This document shows, piece after piece, positions 1 through 5,256 of a stretch of 5,256 nucleotides of DNA. Each line of letters begins with the position of its first letter. The first letter of the stretch is position 1. A model generated the notes under the pieces. It worked only from the letters and a program-made list of their open reading frames with translations, was not told where the DNA came from and ran no database searches. The position numbers were made by a program, and so were the translations under genes. The stretch covers positions 1-5,256 of the forward strand of contig JAIUMB010000148.1 of assembly GCA_022565745.1 (NCBI GenBank). The letters run 5' to 3'. Source of the DNA: Cryomorphaceae bacterium (GTDB lineage Bacteria > Bacteroidota > Bacteroidia > Flavobacteriales > Schleiferiaceae).

Positions 1-14
1 CCAAACCTCCAAAC
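1..14. repeat. Possible end of a further doublet at the window edge (8-bp period)
   Basis: CCAAAC occurs at 1-6 and 9-14, just before core A. It may be the tail of another C-rich doublet belonging to a preceding unit, so the array may continue left of the window. The match is short and could be chance. Confidence 0.25.
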
Positions 15-16
15 AG

Positions 17-68
17 ATACAATCCTAAGGCTATAACAATTCAAATATTGGCTTTTATATGCATTCGC
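17..68. repeat. Direct repeat core, copy A
   Basis: This copy lies 105 bp from copy B (122-173), in the same orientation, with 8 mismatches over 52 bases and no indels. Its differences are scattered rather than clustered, as expected from an old duplication or from two independent insertions of a small dispersed element. It is followed by the C-rich doublet at 75-99. No gene overlaps it. Confidence 0.8.
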
Positions 69-74
69 AACCCA

Positions 75-99
75 GACCTCCGACTCCCGACCTCCGACT
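75..99. repeat. Short C-rich tandem doublet between the two cores (14-bp period)
   Basis: The 11-mer GACCTCCGACT occurs at 75-85 and again, exactly, at 89-99. On the minus strand it gives paired GG tracts around one GGG, at most a weak two-tetrad quadruplex motif. It follows core A at nearly the same distance as the doublet at 182-207 follows core B, although the two doublets differ in sequence. Confidence 0.6.
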
Positions 100-121
100 A
101 ATCCATCCGGCCAATATTACC

Positions 122-173
122 ATACATTCCTAAGGCTATTATAAATCAAATATTGGCGTGTACATGCATTCGT
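122..173. repeat. Direct repeat core, copy B
   Basis: This AT-rich 52-base segment matches the segment at 17-68 at 44 of 52 positions without gaps. The longest shared blocks are TCCTAAGGCTAT, TCAAATATTGGC and ATGCATTCG. It lies in the non-coding 3' flank of the operon, 66 bases past the permease stop, and runs into the C-rich doublet at 182-207. I do not recognise the repeat family, and no open frame or transposase fragment accompanies it. Confidence 0.8.
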
Positions 174-177
174 AAAA

Positions 178-203
178 CCCCGCTCCCGTGCCCCCCTGCT
201 CCC
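178..203 (-). other. Putative G-quadruplex motif in the operon's 3' untranslated region
   Basis: The minus strand, which has the sense of the operon mRNA, carries four G-tracts of 3, 6, 3 and 4 (on + these are C-runs at 201-203, 191-196, 185-187 and 178-181). The loops are AGCA, CAC and AGC. This satisfies the standard G3+N1-7 definition for an intramolecular three-tetrad quadruplex. It lies 36 nt after the permease stop and is followed at once by TTTT (174-177). The motif is seen directly; folding and any role in 3' end formation are inferred. Confidence 0.5.
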
Positions 204-207
204 GTGC
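182..207. repeat. Short C-rich tandem doublet after core B (16-bp period)
   Basis: The 10-mer GCTCCCGTGC occurs at 182-191 and again at 198-207. It supplies much of the G-quadruplex motif read on the minus strand. It occupies the same place relative to core B as the doublet at 75-99 does relative to core A. Confidence 0.6.
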
Positions 208-227
208 GTGCGCCAGCACCGTAGCAC
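204..227 (-). other. Imperfect GC-rich hairpin just past the operon's last stop codon
   Basis: Read on the minus strand, GTGC-TACG-GTGC-TGGC-GCAC-GCAC can fold with an inner 4-bp stem (208-211 with 216-219) and an outer 4-bp stem (204-207 with 224-227) broken by a 4-base bulge (220-223). It begins 12 nt after the permease stop. No T-run follows it directly: the nearest is TTTT at 174-177, beyond a G-rich stretch. It could contribute to 3' end formation or mRNA stability, but it is not a convincing intrinsic terminator by itself. Confidence 0.25.
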
Positions 228-239
228 CCCATGCCTATA

Positions 240-3200
240 TCACACCACTCTCATCCCCAGTTTATGCTTTACAACGCTAAGGAGATAAAGCATCACCGGT
301 ACCATCACCAAAGTGAGGAATGTGGCGAAGGTAAGACCGAAGATCACCGTCCAGGCCATGGGGCCCCAGAAGGCAGCGTTATCACCACCAAAGTAGATTT
401 GGGGGTCGTATTCGCTGAATAGGGTAAAGAAGTTGATGTTCATGCCCGTCGCCAATGGGAGTAGTCCGAGTACGGTGGTAATGGCAGTTAGCAACACCGG
501 ACGCAGACGTTTTTCTCCGCCTTCTACTATGGCATTGTATACATAAGCCAAACCAATGCGATCATCCGATTCAAGTCCTAAGGCTTCTTTGCGGCGCTTG
601 ATGAGTAGATTGGTGTAGTCTACCAATACAATGGCGTTATTGACTACAATTCCGGCAAGAGAAATCACACCGACACTGGTGATGATGATGACAAAATCCA
701 TGCGACTGATAACCAGTCCGAGAAGCACACCAATCAAACTCAGTACGACCGAGGTCATAATGATAAACGGGGTGGTGGCAGAGTTGAATTGACCTACCAT
801 GATTAAGAAAATAAGAAATACAGCAATGAGTAAGGCGTTGACCAAGAAGGCCATTTCTTTGGCTTGGTTTTCTTGTTCGCCGGTAAACTTGATCTCCATA
901 TTTGCAGGTAAGGCATAACCATCTAACCTTTCTTTGATGGCATTGACTGTTTCAGTAGGGTTAAATCCTTCTAATACGTTGGATGAAATGGTAATCACTC
1001 TGTCGAGATCTTTGCGTTTAACGGCGTTAAAGGTCGAAGCGGTTCGCGCATCAGCTACAGCAGATATGGGGACTTGTTTTATCTGACCAGACCCGGCATC
1101 GCGGAAGGTGATTTTGGTGTCCATTAAACGGTCAATATTGTAGCGGTCTTGATCTTGAAAGCGCAAGTTGATGGGGTAATCTTCACGTACTTCTCTAAAG
1201 GTGGATACTTCTTTTCCAAACAAAGCGGTTCGCAGGGCGTCACCTATCTGTGCGGTGGAAACCCCCAAGGCTCTTGCTTTTCGCCTGTCGATGATGATGG
1301 GTAGTTCGGGTTTGCCCATTTGCACATCGAGCTTGAGCTCTTCAATTCCGCCGATGCCAGCTAAGTTAATGTAGCGGCGTAGCGCTTCGGCTTCAACCAA
1401 CATCTCTTCGTAGTTTTCGCCGATGAGTTCAATATTGATGGGTGCTCCAGCTGGTGGACCAACCGCGTCCTTAGAGACGCGTATTTGCGCGCCCGGGTAG
1501 TCCCGCAGTGCCGAGCGGATGTCTTCCAATACTTGTGCTGTTGATACACCTCGACGGTCGGCGTAATCCACAAACGACACTTCTACACGTGCCTTATGTG
1601 GGGTAGGGGCACTACTGGCACCTTCGTTGGGGTCTGATGCACCCATCCCTACTTGTGTAATGATGGAGTTAACCAAGAAGGAGCGCTGTGCATAAGGCAC
1701 TTCACTGGTGTCGATATCACCTTCAATATAAGCCGCCAAAAGATTTTTGATGCGATGTTCAATGTTGTACGCTGTACGATTGGTTACTTCTATATCTGTA
1801 CCAATGGGTAGCTCGACATAGACATCCGCTTTTTTAGGAGGGTTGTCTGGGAAGAACAGTGTTTTTGGCGACGCTACACTGATGAGGTACATGCTAAATC
1901 CAAGCAGTGCAAATGAGCCGACAAGAAAAAACACCGGGTTTTTTCCTTTGAGGGCAAAGGTTAAGGTGTTTTTGTAAACCTTTTCAAGTTTTGGGAGAAA
2001 TATGCGTTGAAACCAATCGGTTGCTGGTGCAATAAAAAAGGTGTTGATAGGGCGGAGTAGAGCTGCGAATATCAATAGATTACCGGCCCAGTATATGTCC
2101 ATAACGATTAACACCGAGCCAATCAAAATCATGGCAAGAGAAAAGATAAAGATGCGCTTGACATTGGGTTTGTCCTCTTTGACTTTCATGTAAACGGAAG
2201 TCAGCACGGGGTTGATGACCAAGGCCACAAAGAGTGAAGAACCCAATACAATCATCAAGGTGATGGGCAGATACTTCATAAACTCACCAAAGATACCGGG
2301 CCACATGGCCAACGGCACAAAAGCGGCCAAGGTGGTAGCGGTTGAGGCAATGATGGCCCAAGCGACTTCGCCTACACCTTGCTTAGCCGCCGCAATGGGA
2401 TGCTTGCCTTCATCCATGAGTCGGTAGATGTTTTCCACCACCACAATACCGTTGTCGACAAGCATTCCCAAGGCCAGTACCAATGAAAATAAAACGATGG
2501 TATTGAGCGTTACACCAATGCTGCTAAGGATCAAGAACGACAACAGCATCGACAAGGGGATAGCGATACCCACGAAGAGGGCATTGCGCAAGCCAAGGAA
2601 AAACATCAGTACCACAATAACGAGGATGACCCCAAAAATGATGGAGTTTTCCAGTTCATCCAGCTGTGCTTTGCTCGAATCACTTTGATCGTTGGTAATT
2701 GATATATCGAGATTTTCGGGCAAATAGTCTTCCTTGGCTTTGGCCAGTATGTCGTTAATTTTTTGCGAAACGATGATGAGGTTTTCACCGCCACGTTTTT
2801 TTACATCGAGCATGACGACCGGACGAAAGAACTCGCGGGCATAGGATTCTTTTTCTACTTCACTAAAGGTTACATCTGCAATGTCGCGTAGGTATACAAT
2901 ATCTCCTCCTTCGTGTTTTACAACGATATCACCAATTTCTTTCATATTGGTGAAGTCACCGGTTATACGGACGTTTTTGCGTAACCCATCCACCAGCAAG
3001 TCACCCCCAGAAATGGAAACGTTTTCCCTTTGAATGGCGTTGGCAATGTCGTCAAAGCTCAGGTTGACCAATTCCAGTTTACGTTGATTGATGGAGATGC
3101 GCACCTCCTTTTGGTCCATACCTCGAATGTCAACTTCAGAAATTTCTTGAAGTGCTTCAATTTTGTCTTGTAAATACTCTGCGTACTGTTTGAGTTGCTC

Positions 3201-3698
3201 AGCAGAAAATTCACCCGATAGATTAATGTTGAGAATGGGCATCAACTCGGCAATGTTCAAAGCAAAAACATTGGGGTCTGCGGGTAAATCTGAAGGGAAG
3301 TCCGGATCGCTTTTGGCAATGTCTACTTTGTCTTTGACGCGCTGAAGGGCTATTTCCGGACTCACGGAAAAATCGAATTGCACGCGAATGGAACTAAATC
3401 CTTGAATGGAAGTGGAAGATATTTCATCTACACCACTGGCCGAATTAATCTCTTTTTCTAACGGTCTGGTTACTAATTTTTCTATATCCAAAGGCGCATT
3501 TCCGGGATAAGGGGTGCTTACATAAATCTCAGGCGCTACAATTTCCGGGAAGGCTTCTGAAGGCATACCCCTGTAAGCCATTAGTCCGGCAAAGAAAATA
3601 ATTACCGTTAGTACAAATACGGTATTTTTATTTTCTATGGATTTGCTGGAGAGTTTAAACTCCTTTTTAACTTCCTTGTCGAGTGTTTTATCCTTCAT
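240..3698 (-). CDS. RND-family efflux permease (AcrB/HAE-like), 1152 aa
   Basis: This is the inner-membrane motor of the pump, a proton- (or ion-) driven antiporter acting as a trimer. It shows two RND halves: TM1 (about 25-43), a large periplasmic loop (44-351) with YPGNAP porter sequence, TM2-TM6 (352-499), TM7 (588-611), a second periplasmic loop (612-947), and TM8-TM12 (948-1140). TM4 carries GMLVDNGIVVVEN (411-423) and TM10 carries GIVVNNAIVLVDY (1016-1028), both RND signatures. Against AcrB D407/D408/K940 the aligned residues are D415/N416/N1020. Two additional hydrophobic segments (515-559) lie between TM6 and TM7, and the TM11-TM12 loop is long (1084-1114), which together with a 24-residue charged N-terminus helps explain 1152 aa against about 1050 for AcrB. 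The ATG at 3696-3698 is chosen because it directly follows the adaptor stop. An in-frame ATG 93 nt further upstream would overlap the adaptor gene and add a non-RND-like leader. Drug or amphiphile export is more likely than metal export; the substrate is unknown. Confidence 0.96.
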   Translation of the reverse strand: MKDKTLDKEVKKEFKLSSKSIENKNTVFVLTVIIFFAGLMAYRGMPSEAFPEIVAPEIYVSTPYPGNAPLDIEKLVTRPLEKEINSASGVDEISSTSIQGFSSIRVQFDFSVSPEIALQRVKDKVDIAKSDPDFPSDLPADPNVFALNIAELMPILNINLSGEFSAEQLKQYAEYLQDKIEALQEISEVDIRGMDQKEVRISINQRKLELVNLSFDDIANAIQRENVSISGGDLLVDGLRKNVRITGDFTNMKEIGDIVVKHEGGDIVYLRDIADVTFSEVEKESYAREFFRPVVMLDVKKRGGENLIIVSQKINDILAKAKEDYLPENLDISITNDQSDSSKAQLDELENSIIFGVILVIVVLMFFLGLRNALFVGIAIPLSMLLSFLILSSIGVTLNTIVLFSLVLALGMLVDNGIVVVENIYRLMDEGKHPIAAAKQGVGEVAWAIIASTATTLAAFVPLAMWPGIFGEFMKYLPITLMIVLGSSLFVALVINPVLTSVYMKVKEDKPNVKRIFIFSLAMILIGSVLIVMDIYWAGNLLIFAALLRPINTFFIAPATDWFQRIFLPKLEKVYKNTLTFALKGKNPVFFLVGSFALLGFSMYLISVASPKTLFFPDNPPKKADVYVELPIGTDIEVTNRTAYNIEHRIKNLLAAYIEGDIDTSEVPYAQRSFLVNSIITQVGMGASDPNEGASSAPTPHKARVEVSFVDYADRRGVSTAQVLEDIRSALRDYPGAQIRVSKDAVGPPAGAPINIELIGENYEEMLVEAEALRRYINLAGIGGIEELKLDVQMGKPELPIIIDRRKARALGVSTAQIGDALRTALFGKEVSTFREVREDYPINLRFQDQDRYNIDRLMDTKITFRDAGSGQIKQVPISAVADARTASTFNAVKRKDLDRVITISSNVLEGFNPTETVNAIKERLDGYALPANMEIKFTGEQENQAKEMAFLVNALLIAVFLIFLIMVGQFNSATTPFIIMTSVVLSLIGVLLGLVISRMDFVIIITSVGVISLAGIVVNNAIVLVDYTNLLIKRRKEALGLESDDRIGLAYVYNAIVEGGEKRLRPVLLTAITTVLGLLPLATGMNINFFTLFSEYDPQIYFGGDNAAFWGPMAWTVIFGLTFATFLTLVMVPVMLYLLSVVKHKLGMRVV

Positions 3699-3702
3699 GT
3701 TA
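3696..3702 (-). promoter_or_regulatory. Adaptor stop / permease start junction (TAA-C-ATG), likely translational coupling
   Basis: On the minus strand the adaptor stop TAA (3700-3702) is followed by one base and then the permease ATG (3696-3698). The preceding 20 nt (3699-3718) contain no purine-rich Shine-Dalgarno match. Such spacing favours re-initiation by ribosomes that have just finished the adaptor, which would keep the two products in proportion. The coordinates are seen directly; the coupling is inferred. Confidence 0.6.
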
Positions 3703-4854
3703 ATCGTTGTCGGAAAGTTCAGTGATGCGTAAAATTTGGCCCGTTTTAATGCTGCGCGAGCCTTTATCGACCAAAAGCTCTTCGGGCTCAATGCCTAAGA
3801 TAACCTCAGTTCGGCCTTGGTAAGTTTTTCCCACAGTTACAAAACGTCGCTCGGCAGTAGCACTTGTTTCGTCACCTTCCAATGGCAATGCAACATAAAT
3901 GTAGTCTTTGCCCTCCGGGTCTTGTTGAATCAAGCGATTGGGGATGCTCACTGTGCTGTCTTTTGCGTAATCGAGGATATACACATTGGCCATCAGGTTG
4001 GGCTTAAAGTATTCATTAGAATTCTCTAAGCGAAAAACCACTCTGAACGTTCGGTTGCTGGGGTTGATGATACTCCCTGTTTGATTAACCGTGGTGTACA
4101 CGATTTCATCTAATGAAGGAAACTCTAGTCGCGCTTTGCTTCCTTCGCGTATTTGGGTGATGTGGCGTTCACTTACATCTGCATTGAGATATACTTCTTT
4201 GAGGTTAACTAAGCGTAAAAGGGGCGCTTGAGGGGAAGCCAGTTGTCCAATTTTGACAAATATTTCATCCACTTTGCCGTCGAACGGAGCAATAACTCTT
4301 GTTTGATTAAACTGCGCTTTTAGGGTTTGCAGGCGAGATTGCAGATTTTCTACATTGTTTTTGCTTTCCAAGTATTGTAATTCAGAGCCAATGTTTTGTT
4401 TCCAAAGTCGCTCTTGTTTATCAAATACTGTTTTGGCAAACTTCAGTTGCGTTTCTGCTTCGCGAATGTTGTTTTGAATAATGGCGCCATCCAGTTCCAA
4501 TAATAATTGTCCTTTTTTCACCTGTTCACCTTCCCTTACGTGGATGGCAGAGATGGTGCCCTGAGTTTCGGCGGTAATCTCTGCATTTTTATCGGCTTCT
4601 AGGGTTCCTAGAATTTCGACGTAATGCTCAAATAAACCGGTAGATGTTTTGTAAACGGTAACTGGTGTTTTACTGATGCTTCCATTTTTAGACAGCAGTT
4701 CGCGCTCCACTTCTTTTAACAGGTCAGAAAGGGAGTCAATTTGAAGTGTTAGTTCAGCCTGACGCGCCTCGAGTTCACTTTCAGAAACTGCATTGGGAGA
4801 TTCGCAGCCAATAAGCAAGATGCTGCAAATGGAAATGATGATGAATTTATTCAT
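3700..4854 (-). CDS. RND efflux periplasmic adaptor subunit (membrane fusion protein), lipoprotein
   Basis: The 384-residue product has a lipoprotein signal peptide: MNK, a hydrophobic stretch, then LLIGC with the lipid-modified Cys at 17. The +2 residue is Glu and no acidic surface-export run follows, so inner-membrane anchoring is plausible. An acidic coiled coil (about 24-55) precedes the usual domains. The first lipoyl half is at 99-122 (GTISAIHVREGEQVKKGQ), the alpha-hairpin at about 123-186, and the second lipoyl half at 187-216 (APFDGKVDEIFVKIGQ). A beta-barrel (about 218-295) and a membrane-proximal domain (about 296-380) complete it. At the hairpin tip, K146-x3-L150-x6-S157 fits the R-x3-L-x6-S motif that docks adaptors such as AcrA to TolC, with Lys for Arg. 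The role is to clamp the permease to the outer-membrane channel. The ATG at 4852-4854 is chosen because it gives an intact signal peptide directly after the channel gene. No Shine-Dalgarno sequence is visible. The stop lies 1 nt before the permease start. Confidence 0.96.
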   Translation of the reverse strand: MNKFIIISICSILLIGCESPNAVSESELEARQAELTLQIDSLSDLLKEVERELLSKNGSISKTPVTVYKTSTGLFEHYVEILGTLEADKNAEITAETQGTISAIHVREGEQVKKGQLLLELDGAIIQNNIREAETQLKFAKTVFDKQERLWKQNIGSELQYLESKNNVENLQSRLQTLKAQFNQTRVIAPFDGKVDEIFVKIGQLASPQAPLLRLVNLKEVYLNADVSERHITQIREGSKARLEFPSLDEIVYTTVNQTGSIINPSNRTFRVVFRLENSNEYFKPNLMANVYILDYAKDSTVSIPNRLIQQDPEGKDYIYVALPLEGDETSATAERRFVTVGKTYQGRTEVILGIEPEELLVDKGSRSIKTGQILRITELSDND

Positions 4855-4866
4855 TTTGAATACTTA
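4852..4866 (-). promoter_or_regulatory. Channel stop / adaptor start junction without Shine-Dalgarno
   Basis: The channel stop TAA (4864-4866) is separated from the adaptor ATG (4852-4854) by the nine bases GTATTCAAA. Neither these nor the last codons of the channel gene give a GGAGG-like site. A-rich sequence just before the ATG is usual for Bacteroidota starts. The spacing supports co-transcription of channel, adaptor and permease and leaves no room for an internal promoter or terminator. Confidence 0.5.
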
Positions 4867-5256
4867 ATAGGTGTTGTATTTTCCGGTTAGTCGTTCCAGT
4901 TTAGCACGGGCGCTCACGAGTTGTAAAAGCGCATTGATGTAGTTTCTTTCCGTTTCAAGAAATTGGTTTTCTGCTTGTGAAAGATCTAGGCTACTACTGA
5001 TGCCTTCGCGGTATTTAACGCGGGTGTTGTCGAGAATTTTTTTAGCCAAGTCGCGGTTGCGCTTGTTGGTTTGCATGCTTTTAATGGCTACATTTAGATC
5101 ACCTTTTGCTTGCTGATAGTCTATTTCCGCTTGCTCTTCTACGCGCTTCTTGTTCATTTGAGCGCGGCTAAGGTCAATGCGTGCTTGCTGGGTTCTCGCA
5201 TTTCTTCGCAAGCCTGTAAACAAGTCCCATTGAAAATTAAGACCAATGACGGTAAA
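4864..5256 (-). CDS. TolC-family outer membrane efflux channel, C-terminal fragment (5' end outside window)
   Basis: The reading frame is open to the right edge, so this is the last 130 residues of a larger protein; TolC-family channels usually have about 420-480. The fragment starts inside a beta-strand (visible residues 1-14, IGLNFQWDLFTG), typical of the strand that enters the second helical hairpin. A long charged helix follows (about 16-75), then the YREGISSSLDL turn (82-92), where a Gly and a small-residue run precede a conserved L-D-L, then the last long helix with Q/N/E heptads (93-125) and a short TGKYNTY end. This is the OEP half-repeat pattern of the periplasmic alpha-barrel. A TTG at 5221-5223 (visible residue 12) can be mistaken for a start, but homology-like sequence continues upstream of it. 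The product would form the trimeric exit duct in the outer membrane for the pump encoded next. It ends 9 nt before the adaptor ATG. Family is confident; substrate is unknown. Confidence 0.92.
   Translation of the reverse strand, partial: FTVIGLNFQWDLFTGLRRNARTQQARIDLSRAQMNKKRVEEQAEIDYQQAKGDLNVAIKSMQTNKRNRDLAKKILDNTRVKYREGISSSLDLSQAENQFLETERNYINALLQLVSARAKLERLTGKYNTY

Noticed and set aside
1..180. Two-repeat CRISPR remnant
   Set aside because: The repeats are 52 bp with 8 mismatches, the spacer contains its own tandem words, and there are no cas genes. It does not fit a CRISPR array.
1..239. Promoter or small gene in the non-coding flank
   Set aside because: I looked for the Bacteroidota -33 TTTG / -7 TAnnTTTG pair and found no convincing pair on either strand. 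No frame of useful length stays within the segment.
231..422. 63-codon plus-strand open frame at the left end
   Set aside because: It lies almost wholly antisense to the permease C-terminus. Its His-rich composition reflects the opposite strand, and it has no start context or recognisable domain.
576..585. TCCTAAGGCT, a 10-base match to the repeat core, inside the permease gene
   Set aside because: It encodes conserved-looking residues, the match does not extend to the rest of the core, and a single 10-mer is not enough to call another copy.
2212..2688. Two adjacent plus-strand frames (71 and 86 codons)
   Set aside because: Both are antisense to conserved permease TM2-TM6 coding sequence. 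Their Thr/Met/Ser-rich composition is what hydrophobic codons give when read on the other strand.
3817..4029. 70-codon plus-strand frame opposite the adaptor gene
   Set aside because: It is antisense to well-supported adaptor coding sequence and has no domain, start signal or neighbouring gene on that strand.
5221..5223. TTG as the start of a short separate gene
   Set aside because: The frame continues upstream to the window edge with typical TolC-family strand sequence, so this is an internal Leu codon.

Overview
The window holds the 3' part of a single minus-strand operon for a tripartite RND efflux pump, read from right to left: the C-terminal 130 residues of a TolC-family outer-membrane channel (4864-5256, cut by the window edge), a complete lipoprotein periplasmic adaptor (3700-4854) and a complete 1152-residue RND permease (240-3698). 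The genes are packed tightly, with 9 nt between channel and adaptor and 1 nt between adaptor and permease. The operon promoter must lie to the right of the window.

The host is a diderm bacterium, most likely a member of Bacteroidota in or near Flavobacteriales. This rests on the style of the proteins (a permease of about 1150 aa with an extra hydrophobic hairpin in the central loop, and a lipoprotein adaptor with an acidic N-terminal coiled coil), the lack of Shine-Dalgarno sequences before either visible start, and moderate GC. It is an inference, not a database match.

The three products would form one export machine. The permease sits in the inner membrane and uses the proton (or another ion) gradient, the lipid-anchored adaptor bridges the periplasm, and the channel opens the outer membrane. 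The substrate cannot be read from the sequence. The permease looks more like the drug/amphiphile (HAE) side of RND than the heavy-metal side.

The 239 bases left of the permease stop codon (its 3' side) contain no gene. They hold two copies of an AT-rich core of about 52 bp, 105 bp apart, alternating with short C-rich tandem doublets. The doublet nearest the operon forms a canonical four-tract G-quadruplex motif on the transcribed-sense (minus) strand, followed immediately by four Ts. This 3' flank is the least ordinary part of the window. I see no new multi-gene system: the genes are a standard efflux operon with some lineage-type variations.
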